Below are positions 46,252 to 55,605 of a DNA stretch of 64,000 nt, in pieces. The translations under genes and the position numbers were made by a program. Source of the stretch: Denitromonas iodatirespirans (lineage in GTDB: Bacteria > Pseudomonadota > Gammaproteobacteria > Burkholderiales > Rhodocyclaceae); NCBI RefSeq assembly GCF_018524365.1, contig NZ_JAEKFT010000011.1:62001-126000 (forward strand), in the 5' to 3' direction. The number at the start of each line of letters is the position of its first letter. Within the stretch, counting starts at the first letter, position 1. The notes under the pieces were generated by a model. That model was given only the letters and a program-made list of their open reading frames with translations, searched no databases and was not told the DNA's origin.

Positions 46252-46809
46252 ATGGACCGCATCGCCCATGTGCGCAGCATGGCGCACTACAACCGCTGGA
46301 TGAACGAGCGCCTCTACGCGGCCGCCGCCACGCTTGACCACAAGGCCCTCTACGACGACCGCGGCGCCTTCTTCGGCTCGCTGTTCGGCACGCTCAACCA
46401 CATCGTGATCGCCGACACGATCTGGCTCAAGCGCTTCGCCACCCACCCGGCCTGCCTCACGGCACTGGCCCCGCTGCGCGACGAGCCGATGCCCGCCGGG
46501 CTCGACGCACCGCGCTGCCCCGACCTGCCAACGCTGACCGAGCACCGCACCAAGCTCGACGCCCTCATCCACGACTGGGCCGGCACACTGACCGAGGCCG
46601 ACCTCGATGTCGCGCTGCCGTACAAGAACATGCGCGGCGTACCGGCCACGCGCAACTTCTTCGCCCTGCTGATGCACTTTTTCAACCACCAGACCCATCA
46701 CCGCGGCCAGGCCACTACCCTGCTCTCGCAGTCCGGCGTCGACATGGGCGCGACCGACCTGCTACTGCTGATCCCCGACCTGACCGACCCGCCGGTCGCC
46801 ACCCCGTGA
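46252..46809 (+). CDS. DinB family metal-dependent protein
   Basis: This 185-residue four-helix protein belongs to the DinB/YfiT group. The first His of the metal site is in [10 protein letters not shown] and the other two in [12 protein letters not shown]; the N terminus [13 protein letters not shown] is typical. Members can be thiol-dependent S-transferases, but no activity is assignable. The GTG start of ruvC overlaps its stop. Confidence 0.9.
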   Translation: MDRIAHVRSMAHYNRWMNERLYAAAATLDHKALYDDRGAFFGSLFGTLNHIVIADTIWLKRFATHPACLTALAPLRDEPMPAGLDAPRCPDLPTLTEHRTKLDALIHDWAGTLTEADLDVALPYKNMRGVPATRNFFALLMHFFNHQTHHRGQATTLLSQSGVDMGATDLLLLIPDLTDPPVATP

Positions 46810-47360
46810 ACGGCACCGCCTCGGCCATCACCGCCACCCGCATCCTCGGGCTCGACCCGGGCCTGCGGGTGACCGGCTTCGGCGTCATCGACACCCTCGG
46901 CCAGCAGCTGCGCTATGTGGCCAGCGGCTGCATCAAGACCCAGGATGGCGAGTTGCCCGGCCGGCTCAAGACGCTGCTCGACGGCGTGCGCGAAGTCATC
47001 ACCACCTACCAGCCCGACCAAGTGGCGGTCGAGAAAGTGTTCGTGAACGTCAACCCGCAATCCACCCTGCTGCTCGGTCAGGCCCGCGGCGCGGTGATCT
47101 GCGGCGCGGTGTCCTGCGATCTGCCGGTGCTCGAATACACCGCGCTGCAGGTCAAGCAGGCCGTGGTCGGCCATGGCAAGGCGCACAAGGACCAGGTGCA
47201 GCACATGGTCCAGCGCCTGCTCGAGCTGTCCGCCGCGCCGCAGGCCGACGCCGCCGACGCGCTGGCCTGCGCCATCTGCCATGCGCATGGCGGGCTGGGG
47301 CTGGGGGCGCTGGCCACGGCGGGCATGCGCCGACGCGGTGGGCGCATCAGCGCGCGATAG
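46806..47360 (+). CDS. ruvC: Holliday junction resolvase RuvC
   Basis: This 184-residue endonuclease cuts Holliday junctions symmetrically. The first catalytic Asp is in [15 protein letters not shown], Glu in [13 protein letters not shown], and the C-terminal pair in [10 protein letters not shown] and [15 protein letters not shown]. It starts with GTG overlapping the DinB stop. It is 20 kb from ruvB, and ruvA and ruvB are themselves separated, so the ruvCAB cluster is dispersed. Confidence 0.97.
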   Translation: MNGTASAITATRILGLDPGLRVTGFGVIDTLGQQLRYVASGCIKTQDGELPGRLKTLLDGVREVITTYQPDQVAVEKVFVNVNPQSTLLLGQARGAVICGAVSCDLPVLEYTALQVKQAVVGHGKAHKDQVQHMVQRLLELSAAPQADAADALACAICHAHGGLGLGALATAGMRRRGGRISAR

Positions 47361-47362
47361 CC

Positions 47363-47638
47363 GTGTTCAAGCGACTGCTTTATTCCGTCCTCAGCTGCGC
47401 CCTCAGCGCCTTTGTACTGTGGTGGCTGTTCGTTGAAATTGCCATTCACCATGAAATGGTCAGTACCAATACGCCGACACGTGAAGCGCTCGGGGACGAC
47501 TTCGGTTTCGGCATATTGATTGGACTGGTGGTTTTTCCGCTCACTTTGCTCGGCAGCGTGCTCATCGGCATCGTCACTTGGCTCCTCCTGCGAAAGCGCG
47601 CCATCCGCCTGCATGAATCTGCCTCACCCCCGCCCTGA
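47363..47638 (+). CDS. small membrane protein of unknown function
   Basis: This 91-residue protein has two hydrophobic helices (about 4-24 and 50-74) and starts with GTG two bases after the ruvC stop. The region between the helices is polar (HHEMVSTNTPTREALG). It is somewhat lower in GC than ruvC. I recognise no family. Confidence 0.6.
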   Translation: MFKRLLYSVLSCALSAFVLWWLFVEIAIHHEMVSTNTPTREALGDDFGFGILIGLVVFPLTLLGSVLIGIVTWLLLRKRAIRLHESASPPP

Positions 47639-47731
47639 AAAGCTTTCGCTTGTGGCGGGCCGGATGCACTGACTACTATCCATGCACGATGCGACCGCCC
47701 CGCGCGCCGTCGCGCACTCTGGAGGTTCCCG

Positions 47732-48520
47732 ATGTCCGACACCCCCGTCACGCCGCGCCCCCGCGTCGGCCTGTTCGCCACCTGCCTGATGAACGCCATG
47801 CGCCCGAGCATCGGTTTTGCCAGCGCCAAGCTGCTCGAAGATGCCGGCTGCCATGTGAGCGTGCCCGCCGCACAAACCTGCTGTGGCCAACCCGGTCTCA
47901 ACAGCGGCGACGAAGACGGCGCCCGCGCGCTGGCCAAGCAGGTCATCGAAGCCTTCGAAGATTTCGACTACGTGGTCGGCCCCTCCGGCTCATGCATGGC
48001 CACCATCCGCCACGACTACCCCGGCCTGTTCGCCGACATGGCCGACTGGCGCAACCGCGCCGAGGCGCTCGCCGCCAAGAGCCACGAGCTGCTGTCCTTC
48101 CTCACCGATGTGATGGGCGTGACCGAGGTCGACGCCGAGTATCAGGGCACCATCACCTATCACGACTCCTGTAGCGGGCTGCGCAGCATGGGCGTCAAGG
48201 GCCAGCCGCGCCAACTGCTCGGCAGCGTGAAAGGGCTGACCATCAAGGAGATGGAAGACACCGAGGTGTGCTGCGGCTTTGGCGGCACCTTCTGCGTCAA
48301 GTACCCCGAGATCTCCGAGAAGATGGCCGACGACAAGCTGGCCAATGCCGCCGCCACCGGCGCCGACACGCTGCTCGGCGGCGACCTCGGCTGCCTGCTG
48401 CACCTGGCCGGACGCCTGCGCCGCAAGGGTTCGCCGGTGCGCGTCTATCACACCGCCGAAGTGCTGGCCGGCCTGGCCGACGGCCCGAGCCTGGGCGAAG
48501 CACCGAAAGAGGGCCGCTGA
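47732..48520 (+). CDS. lutA: lactate utilization protein A (cysteine-rich subunit)
   Basis: This 262-residue protein is the LutA/YkgE/LldE subunit of the iron-sulfur L-lactate dehydrogenase complex LutABC, which oxidises L-lactate to pyruvate. It has two CCG domains: QTCCGQPGLNSGD in the first half, with GPSGSC, and EVCCGFGGTFCVKYPE in the second half, with YHDSCSGLR. Together they coordinate a cluster. GGAGG precedes the ATG. lutB follows after one base. Confidence 0.93.
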   Translation: MSDTPVTPRPRVGLFATCLMNAMRPSIGFASAKLLEDAGCHVSVPAAQTCCGQPGLNSGDEDGARALAKQVIEAFEDFDYVVGPSGSCMATIRHDYPGLFADMADWRNRAEALAAKSHELLSFLTDVMGVTEVDAEYQGTITYHDSCSGLRSMGVKGQPRQLLGSVKGLTIKEMEDTEVCCGFGGTFCVKYPEISEKMADDKLANAAATGADTLLGGDLGCLLHLAGRLRRKGSPVRVYHTAEVLAGLADGPSLGEAPKEGR

Positions 48521-48521
48521 C

Positions 48522-49931
48522 ATGGAATTCCGCTCCCCCGAGTTCAAAACCCGCGCGGTACATGCCCTGCATGACGTCAACCTGCAAAAGGCGCTGAGCA
48601 ACACCAAGGCCGGTTTCGTGGTCAAGCGCGCCCAGGCCGCCGAGGAAATGCCCGAGTTCGAGGCGCTGCGCGACACCGCCCGCGACATCAAGGACCATGT
48701 CCTCAACAACCTCGATCACTATCTCGAGAAGTACGAAGCCGCGGTGACCGCCGCCGGCGGCCATGTGCACTACGCCGCCGACGCCGAAGACGCACGCCGC
48801 ATCATCCTCGGCATCTGCAAGAAGGCCAACGCCAAGCGGATCACCAAGGGCAAGTCGATGGTGTCCGAGGAGATGGGCCTCAACGAAGCGCTGATCGCCG
48901 ACGGCTACGAGGTGGTCGAGACCGATCTGGGCGAGTACATCATCCAGCTCGCCGACGAGCCGCCCTCGCACATCATCGCCCCGGCCATCCACAAGACCAA
49001 GGACCAGGTCGCCGACCTCTTCGCCGCCGCCCACAACAAGCCGCGCAAGACCGACCGCGCCGCGCTGGTGGCCGAAGCGCGCGAAGTGCTGCGCGAGAAA
49101 TACTTCAGCGCCGAAGTCGGCATCACCGGCGGCAACTTCCTGGTGGCCGAAACCGGCTCCTCGGTGATCGTCACCAACGAAGGCAACGGCGACCTGACCC
49201 AGACGCTGGCCAAGGTGCACATCGTCACCAGCGGCATCGAGCGCGTGATCCCCACGCTCGACGACCTCTCCGTCTTCCTGCGCATCCTGGCGCGCAGCGC
49301 CACCGGCCAGGAGACCGAGAGCTACACCACCTTCTCCACCGGCCCGCGCCGCGAAGGCGATGTCGACGGCCCCGAGGAATACCACGTGGTGCTGCTCGAC
49401 AATGGCCGCTCCAAGATGCTCGGCAGCCGCTTCCAGGACATGCTGCGCTGCATCCGCTGCGGCGCCTGCATGAACCACTGCCCGGTGTACGGCTCGATCG
49501 GCGGCCATGCCTATGGCTGGGTCTACCCCGGCCCGATGGGCTCGGTGCTCACCCCGCTGATCAAGGGCATGGACGGCACCTACGACCTGCCCAACGCCTG
49601 CACCCTCAACGGCCGCTGCAAATCGGTGTGCCCGGTGCGTATCCCGCTGCCCGACCTGCTGCGCGAAGTGCGGCACCAGCAATACCGCAAGAACATGACG
49701 CCCAAGCGCCAGAAGCAGGCGCTCAAGCTGTGGCGCTACGTGGCCGAGCGGCCCAAGCTCTACCACTTCGCCGAGCGCATCGGCGTGCGCATCCTGGCCA
49801 GCATGGCCAACGGCAAGGGCAAGCTGCGCTCGCTGCCCTTCGACCCCGGCTGGACCGGCGCGCGCGACCTGCCCGCCCCCACCGGCCGCACCTTCCTCGA
49901 ACTGTGGCAAGCCAAGCGAGGCGACCAATGA
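48522..49931 (+). CDS. lutB: lactate utilization iron-sulfur protein B
   Basis: This 469-residue protein has an N-terminal LUD domain (about 60-300, GNFLVAETGSSVIVTNEGNG) and a C-terminal region with two 4Fe-4S motifs: CIRCGACMNHCPVYG and CTLNGRCKSVCPVRIP. The C-terminal extension (about 400-469) fits the DUF3390 tail of LutB. It would carry electrons from lactate oxidation to the quinone pool with LutA and LutC. Its TGA overlaps the lutC ATG (ATGA). Confidence 0.95.
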   Translation: MEFRSPEFKTRAVHALHDVNLQKALSNTKAGFVVKRAQAAEEMPEFEALRDTARDIKDHVLNNLDHYLEKYEAAVTAAGGHVHYAADAEDARRIILGICKKANAKRITKGKSMVSEEMGLNEALIADGYEVVETDLGEYIIQLADEPPSHIIAPAIHKTKDQVADLFAAAHNKPRKTDRAALVAEAREVLREKYFSAEVGITGGNFLVAETGSSVIVTNEGNGDLTQTLAKVHIVTSGIERVIPTLDDLSVFLRILARSATGQETESYTTFSTGPRREGDVDGPEEYHVVLLDNGRSKMLGSRFQDMLRCIRCGACMNHCPVYGSIGGHAYGWVYPGPMGSVLTPLIKGMDGTYDLPNACTLNGRCKSVCPVRIPLPDLLREVRHQQYRKNMTPKRQKQALKLWRYVAERPKLYHFAERIGVRILASMANGKGKLRSLPFDPGWTGARDLPAPTGRTFLELWQAKRGDQ

Positions 49932-50572
49932 GCAGCCGCGACACCGTTTTCAACGCCATCCGCCAATCCCTCGGCCGCGGCCCACTCGACGAAGCGGCGC
50001 GCCGCAAGCTCGACGCGCGCATCGCCGAACCGCCGCAGCATGTCCGCGCCACGGTGGACGATGCCGACCTGATCGCCCGCTTCGCCCAGCGTTTCGAGTC
50101 GCGCGCCGGCACCACCGAGCGCATCAATAGCCTGGCCGACGTGCCCACTGCGGTGGCCGCGCTGGCCGAGCGCTACGGCATCGCCCCATCCGCGGTGGTC
50201 GGTACCGCCCTGGGCGAGCTGACCTGGCCCGAGGGCTGGCAGATCGACCACGGCGCCGCCGGCATCGAGGTCATGCTCGGCGTCTCGCTCGCCTGGCGCG
50301 GCATCGCCGAGACCGGCAGCATCCTCATGCTCTCCGGCCCCGAGCGCCCGATCACCCACAACTTCGTGCCCGAAACCCATGTCGTCGTGCTGCCGGTCGA
50401 GCACATCGTGCGTCACTACGAAGACTGCTGGGTGGCGCTGCGCGAACGCGACCAGGGCACCCCGCGCGCCATGAACTTCATCTCCGGCCCCTCGCGCACC
50501 GGCGACGTCGAACAGACCATCGAACTCGGCGCCCACGGCCCGCGGCGGATGCATGTGTTGATTCTGGGGTAA
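49928..50572 (+). CDS. lutC: lactate utilization protein C
   Basis: This 214-residue LUD-domain protein completes LutABC. It has VGTALGELTWPEGW and GIAETGSILMLSGPERPITHNFVPETHVVVLPVE, with the ending FISGPSRTGDVEQTIELGAHGPRRMHVLILG; both are characteristic. No FCD-type or LutR regulator or lactate permease is adjacent. About 54 bases after it a half-palindrome repeat (50626) begins the accessory segment. Confidence 0.95.
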   Translation: MSSRDTVFNAIRQSLGRGPLDEAARRKLDARIAEPPQHVRATVDDADLIARFAQRFESRAGTTERINSLADVPTAVAALAERYGIAPSAVVGTALGELTWPEGWQIDHGAAGIEVMLGVSLAWRGIAETGSILMLSGPERPITHNFVPETHVVVLPVEHIVRHYEDCWVALRERDQGTPRAMNFISGPSRTGDVEQTIELGAHGPRRMHVLILG

Positions 50573-50625
50573 CACCAGCGCGCGTCGGTCGGGCGCATCG
50601 CCGCCCATCCGACGCTGCGCACATC

Positions 50626-50657
50626 GCAGGGCGGATAAGCCGCAAGCGCATCCGCCG
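50626..50657. repeat. left half-palindrome GCAGGGCGGATAAGCCG
   Basis: A 32-bp sequence GCAGGGCGGATAAGCCGCAAG... matching the left arm of the complete palindrome at 10171-10259. The matching right arm is not here but at 53804-53833, beyond the orphan gene. The rest of 50573-50799 contains nothing I can identify except a short GTCGG/CCGAC palindrome near 50588. Confidence 0.75.
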
Positions 50658-50799
50658 CTCCAACGGAGCTTGCTGGCAGAATTCGTCGACTTCCGAATGT
50701 GACGGAATCCGAAGCAATGTCGCGGCGCCATGACGCACGGAATATCCATGGCATATCATCGCGTCACTCCAACGACACGAGCGCCGCGCGAGGTCTGCG

Positions 50800-53733
50800 A
50801 TGCCCATTACTGCAGCAGTTCATCGAACACTCGACGGTTTTCATCGAGGTATCCATCCGCCCTGCGGCCTTGCATACCAAACCGCGCTCAACCAGGTTGG
50901 CCTCGATTACACCATCGGCAGCCTGAGGCGTATTGACCGGCTGCTGGCTCAGCTCCGCGAGCGCACCCAGGCCGACGATTCATCGTTCATTGCCCATCCG
51001 GCAAAGCGCGAGTTCCTGCTGGTTCTTGCCTCCTATCTTGGAGAGACTTTTGCGCGCTATCTGAATACGCAGTGCACCTGGCTCTCCCAAGACGAATTCG
51101 CAGCCCATTTGCCGGCGGAGTTCGTTTCGCGCCTGGACAATTCCTTTGTGTCGTCCCGTGGATGCGTCATCGACGCCCACGGCGTCCTCTTGCCCCTCCA
51201 GGTCTTGACGCATGTGCTCTTCCGCCAGGGCCCCCAACAAACACTGACCGGCTTTTTTGATGAGTTCATTGGCGGGCTCTCAACGCTGCCGCGCCTTGTC
51301 CGCGAAGACACAGCACCTGGTCGAAACGATGACGGCGCAACGGCCCAAGCCGCCCGCCGCCTCGGCCATCTGATGGGCGCCCATGCAGGAATGATCTGCA
51401 GAAGAGTCCTGGAGTTCGGAGAGCGCGCAGCCCCCCAACTCATGGCCGAATTCGAATCGGGTCATCGGCAAACGGTGGAGCGTCCCGACACATCACCGCA
51501 AGACGCAATTGCGGCTTTTCGAAACCGTCTAGCGACGCCGGACAGCGGCCAGATCGCCGCGTCGGTGGCGTTTGATGCATGCATCAACCTTCCCAAGTTC
51601 AGAACAGACTGCCTGGCCGTTGAAGCGTCCGGGTTTCTTCCCACGGTTCGTTGCACGCTTGCTCTACCGTATCGGCACGGGGACAACCACGCGGGATTCG
51701 CGCTGTACTCGCCTCTGGTCAAGGAGACCGACCTCAGTGATGCGCATTTACGTCATCTGGCGGCAGGCTTCTTTGATGGTCTGGCATCGATTCGCGCAGA
51801 AGGTCGCACAGCGTTGCGCTTTGCCGACGAAGACTCGGCGGCTAGCCTGGAAGCACAGTACGCCCAGGGACTAACGCGCCGCCCCGGCGCCGACCCGGAT
51901 CCGTTCTTGGACCTCAACAACGGAGATCGTGAGAGACGGATACGCCAACTCAATCCGGCAGAACAGGCCTGCCTCAGCATCCAGCGCCCCGACTGGATGA
52001 ACCGACATCCGCTTCGCGAGTTGCTTGATCTGGCACCTGCCTTGTATGCGGAGGGCCGCGTTGTCTGGGCCTCCGTTGTACAAGCCAACAAGCTCCTCTA
52101 TGCGCCCGGCCATGAGGGACACCCGGCCGTACTCGTCTATGACCCCGATGGGCTGACCCCTTCCTACAAGCTGGGGGACGCGGCTTCGACGCTGTTTTCC
52201 GCCCGTCGCGAACTGCAGACCCTGCGCCAGCAGGAATCCGCTGATCCCGCGTTGCTAGCCATCGCCGAATGGCTCGAGGACGAGGCAGCGCCCGGAAGCG
52301 GCATTCTCGTCCCAGACACTGGCGACTACGCGGGCCTGCTGGTGTCGTGGACGTTCTTCGATCGAAATCAGCTGCCGACAGAATGTCTGATCGATCGCCA
52401 TGTCCCCTGCATTGTCAGCCGAACAGATCCGGGCAAAATCCTACCGCTGCCCTGGCCCCTATGGCCCGATTCAAGCCTCGCCTTGTGGCGACGAGCAGAT
52501 GAAGAAAAACGGCTGCGAGAATGGGCGGAGGCCAGAAACACGTTTCTTCAACAGCTACCGCCTCATGACGACGCGCTTGAGGCGGAGCTGATCCGCTACG
52601 CCCAAGAAGGAATGCCGCCGGAGGAGATGTCGGCGGTACTACAGTGGTCGGGAACGGGATTGCGTATGCACATGCACCCCAACCCAGCAGAATGGGAGTG
52701 CGGCCTTGCGTTCCGGCTAGCCAGCCATGCCGAACACCTTTTGGCGCATGTCGAGCACGCATGGGCCAGCCACAATGACCTGCTCGTCCCCCAAGCCCGC
52801 GCCGGATTTGCCGCGCGCTATGTGGCCCTCACAATGGAACTGCACCGGATGTCGCTCAATGAGCGGCGCAAGGTTGTTGGCAACGCGTTTTTGCTCTCGG
52901 CTGACGAATTCATGTTTGCCGCTCTGGGGTATACCGTGGGCTGCGAAGAGCATGCCTTGCGGGCTGCACGCATGCTGCTGAGAGCAATGCAGACGTCGCC
53001 CCAGTGGTTTGAACCAGGGCTTTCGCCCACCGCGGAAGCCTGCGCGCGCGTCCTTGCCGATCAACTCGGACAGCCATTCCCTGAGCACGTGCCGACAACA
53101 CCCCGCGGGGCGCTGCTTGACTTGGCAAGCAACCGCTCTTGGCATGTACTCAACACAGACGATTTTCACAAGCAACTAGCGGCAGCCTGCGACGAATACA
53201 CGTCGATTGCCAAACAAGGACCGTTCCGCTTCTTCCCTGTCCCATTGATGCTGATGCTCAAGCTGCGCGCCGGGCAAGATACGCAAAGCCAGGCGTGGAT
53301 GACGTTCACGCATGCCGCGATTGTGCAGATTCCATCCCGATGGCCCGCCCCTGCAGCCCTTGCCGAAGCCATGTCCGAGACAGTGACGAACGTGACTCGG
53401 CGCGCCACTGCGAAAGGGTATTCGGAAGGGAGAGTCGAAGCATCCATATGTGGCGGTCCGCCAAGCGGAGAAACGCCTTCTCCCATACCCGACAACATGA
53501 AGGACATCGACATCGGCAGCTTTCTGGAAACGGGCGACCAGCCGCTGACGCAAGACTACCAATCGTTTCGCGTCATGGTGCTCTGCATTGCCACATGCCT
53601 GTTTGCACTGCTCGTTCTCCTGACGGATCGGGCGGAGTCAGCATTGGCTACAAAGGCGGCGCTGCTGATATTTGCCGTCTTTGGCGGATCGGCGATCTAC
53701 TTTGGTCGCCGCTGGACAAGCTCTCGCCAGTAG
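50800..53733 (+). CDS. large orphan protein with two C-terminal membrane helices
   Basis: I do not recognise this 977-residue protein. It is mostly soluble and helical, has no Walker motif, no nuclease or protease signature that I can see, and ends with two hydrophobic helices (about 925-943 and 950-968) and a short basic tail, so it is probably anchored by its C terminus. Codon use and GC are less biased than in the flanking genes. It stands alone between inverted half-repeats. GAGG precedes the ATG at 50800. A defence, toxin or envelope role would be a guess. Confidence 0.75.
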   Translation: MPITAAVHRTLDGFHRGIHPPCGLAYQTALNQVGLDYTIGSLRRIDRLLAQLRERTQADDSSFIAHPAKREFLLVLASYLGETFARYLNTQCTWLSQDEFAAHLPAEFVSRLDNSFVSSRGCVIDAHGVLLPLQVLTHVLFRQGPQQTLTGFFDEFIGGLSTLPRLVREDTAPGRNDDGATAQAARRLGHLMGAHAGMICRRVLEFGERAAPQLMAEFESGHRQTVERPDTSPQDAIAAFRNRLATPDSGQIAASVAFDACINLPKFRTDCLAVEASGFLPTVRCTLALPYRHGDNHAGFALYSPLVKETDLSDAHLRHLAAGFFDGLASIRAEGRTALRFADEDSAASLEAQYAQGLTRRPGADPDPFLDLNNGDRERRIRQLNPAEQACLSIQRPDWMNRHPLRELLDLAPALYAEGRVVWASVVQANKLLYAPGHEGHPAVLVYDPDGLTPSYKLGDAASTLFSARRELQTLRQQESADPALLAIAEWLEDEAAPGSGILVPDTGDYAGLLVSWTFFDRNQLPTECLIDRHVPCIVSRTDPGKILPLPWPLWPDSSLALWRRADEEKRLREWAEARNTFLQQLPPHDDALEAELIRYAQEGMPPEEMSAVLQWSGTGLRMHMHPNPAEWECGLAFRLASHAEHLLAHVEHAWASHNDLLVPQARAGFAARYVALTMELHRMSLNERRKVVGNAFLLSADEFMFAALGYTVGCEEHALRAARMLLRAMQTSPQWFEPGLSPTAEACARVLADQLGQPFPEHVPTTPRGALLDLASNRSWHVLNTDDFHKQLAAACDEYTSIAKQGPFRFFPVPLMLMLKLRAGQDTQSQAWMTFTHAAIVQIPSRWPAPAALAEAMSETVTNVTRRATAKGYSEGRVEASICGGPPSGETPSPIPDNMKDIDIGSFLETGDQPLTQDYQSFRVMVLCIATCLFALLVLLTDRAESALATKAALLIFAVFGGSAIYFGRRWTSSRQ

Positions 53734-53803
53734 CGCACGACTGCGTTACGGGCTATGGCATCGTCCGGCGGGCCTCTGAGCGGGCTGCCGGACGCGTGAA
53801 TAC

Positions 53804-53833
53804 CGGCGGATACGTTTCGCTTATCCGCCCTAC
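53804..53833. repeat. right half-palindrome CGCTTATCCGCCCTAC
   Basis: A 30-bp sequence GGCGGATACGTTTCGCTTATCC..., the right arm matching the half-repeat at 50626 in inverted orientation. Its CTAC end provides the TAG stop codon of the LysR gene on the minus strand (53830-53832). Confidence 0.75.
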
Positions 53834-54720
53834 GACATCTCGCGGGCGTAGTCGACGAAGGCCCGCAGCGGCGCCGGCATCTGGCGCCGGCCCGGGGTGT
53901 AGAGAAAAAAGCGCTCCGGCGGCGGCATCCAGTCGGCCAGCACGCGCTGCAGCCGGCCGGCCGCCAGCTGCGGTGCAATCAGCGCATCGGCCACATAGGC
54001 CAGCCCCAGCCCGGCCTCCGACGCGGCGATCACCGACGCATCCTCGTTGAACACCGGCCCGGCATCGAGCGACACCGACTGGCGCTGCCCGTCGCGCTCG
54101 AAGGCCCAGCGGAACAAGGCCCCGCCGGGGAAGCGCTGGCGCACGCAGGTGTGATCGAGCACCTCGGCCGGCACCCTCGGCAGCCGGCGACCGGCGAGAT
54201 AGACGGGCGAAGCGACCACGCTGAAGCCAGTCGCCGGCCCGATCGGCAGCGCCACCATGTCGGCCGCCAGCTGCTCGCCGAAGCGGATGCCGGCATCGAA
54301 GCCGCCGGCGACGATATCGGCCAGCGCATCGTCGGCCACCACCTCGACCTCAATCTGCGGATAGCGCGCCAGAAAGCCCGGCAGCAGCGGCATCACCACG
54401 ATCGGCATGGCGATACGCGGCACGTTCAGGCGCAGCGCGCCGCGCGGCGTGTCGCGAAAGGCGTTGAGCTCGTCGAGCGCCTGGGCGATATCGCTCAGCG
54501 CCGGGTGGAGCCGGTCGAGCAGGCGCGCACCGGCCTCGGTGGGCATCACGCTGCGGGTGCTGCGGTTGAGCAGGCGCACGCCGAGGCGCTCTTCAAGCGC
54601 GCGCACCGCATGGCTCAACGCCGAGGCCGACACCCCCATCTCGTCCGCCGCCCGGCGGAAGCTGCGCTGCCGCGCCACGCTGGCAAAGGCGGCCAGTTCG
54701 CCATAGTCGCTGCGTTTCAT
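53830..54720 (-). CDS. LysR family transcriptional regulator
   Basis: This 296-residue regulator has an N-terminal winged helix (FASVARQRSFRRAADEMGVSASALSHAVRALEERLGVRLL) and a LysR substrate-binding domain (about 90-296). It lies close to the CrgA/AaeR-type subgroup (VMPTEAGARLLDRLHPAL). It diverges from the SGNH hydrolase and aldo/keto reductase genes and probably controls them. Its stop codon TAG lies in the end of a palindromic half-repeat. Confidence 0.93.
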   Translation of the reverse strand: MKRSDYGELAAFASVARQRSFRRAADEMGVSASALSHAVRALEERLGVRLLNRSTRSVMPTEAGARLLDRLHPALSDIAQALDELNAFRDTPRGALRLNVPRIAMPIVVMPLLPGFLARYPQIEVEVVADDALADIVAGGFDAGIRFGEQLAADMVALPIGPATGFSVVASPVYLAGRRLPRVPAEVLDHTCVRQRFPGGALFRWAFERDGQRQSVSLDAGPVFNEDASVIAASEAGLGLAYVADALIAPQLAAGRLQRVLADWMPPPERFFLYTPGRRQMPAPLRAFVDYAREMS

Positions 54721-54822
54721 TGCTGAATTCTACTCAACGCTGCATCAATCAATGCATGGATTGTTTGCACAATCGATCCGCGCCATCCTGCCGGACATCC
54801 CGACATCGCCGAGAACGCCGCC

Positions 54823-55605
54823 ATGCCTGCCCTCTTCCGCCGCCTCATCCATGGATTTTTCCTGCTCGCCCTCGCCACGCTGCTGCAGACGGCCCATGCC
54901 GACCACCTGCCGCGCGTGCTGGTGTTCGGCGACTCCAACAGCTGGGGCTGGATCGCCACGCCACAGGGCTTGCCGACCCGGCGACTGGACGACGACACGC
55001 GCTGGCCCGGCGTGCTCGCTGCCGCGCTGGCCGGCCAGGCGCGGGTCGGTGTCGACGCGCTGTCCGGCCGCACCGTGGATGTCGACTACCCCGAGCCGCT
55101 GGTCGGCCTGCCCGGCTCGCTGTTCAACGGCAGCCGCAGCCTGCCCGAAGCCCTGGCGCGCGAAACGCCGCTGGATCTGCTGATCGTGATGCTCGGCACC
55201 AACGATCTGCGCAGCGACCTGGGCCGCACGCCCGAGGCCATCGCCCGCGGGCTGCACACGCTCATCGCGCAGACCCGCGACGTCGGCCACGGCGTGGCCA
55301 CGACCTATGCGCCGCCCAAGGTGCTGGTGGTGATCCCGCCGCCGCTGGGCGATGTCGCTGCCACGCCGCTGCGCGCCTTCTTCGGCGGCATGGAAGCCAA
55401 GTCCCGCGCGCTCGCACCGGCGGTGCGACGCACCCTGGCAGACACCGATGTGCGCATTTTCGACGCCGCCGAAGCCACCGGCGCCCTGGCCGGCGTCGAC
55501 GGCGTTCACCTCACCGCAGCCCAGCATGCGATGCTGGGCCAGGCCCTGGCGCCGCTGGTGCGCCGCGCGCTCGACCTCCCCGCCCCACAGGAGACCGCAC
55601 GATGA
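54823..55605 (+). CDS. exported SGNH/GDSL hydrolase
   Basis: This 260-residue enzyme has a signal peptide (to about residue 25, AHA), block I FGDSNSWGW (nucleophile Ser), LMLGTNDLRS (oxyanion Asn) and DGVHLT (catalytic Asp and His). It is a longer relative of the cytosolic enzyme at 27898. It probably acts on an ester in the periplasm. The next gene starts inside its stop codon region (ATGA at 55602-55605). Confidence 0.9.
   Translation: MPALFRRLIHGFFLLALATLLQTAHADHLPRVLVFGDSNSWGWIATPQGLPTRRLDDDTRWPGVLAAALAGQARVGVDALSGRTVDVDYPEPLVGLPGSLFNGSRSLPEALARETPLDLLIVMLGTNDLRSDLGRTPEAIARGLHTLIAQTRDVGHGVATTYAPPKVLVVIPPPLGDVAATPLRAFFGGMEAKSRALAPAVRRTLADTDVRIFDAAEATGALAGVDGVHLTAAQHAMLGQALAPLVRRALDLPAPQETAR

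Noticed and set aside
50588-50613. GTCGG...CCGAC palindrome as an operator
   Set aside because: It is short, lies beside a repeat fragment and has no partner site or promoter.
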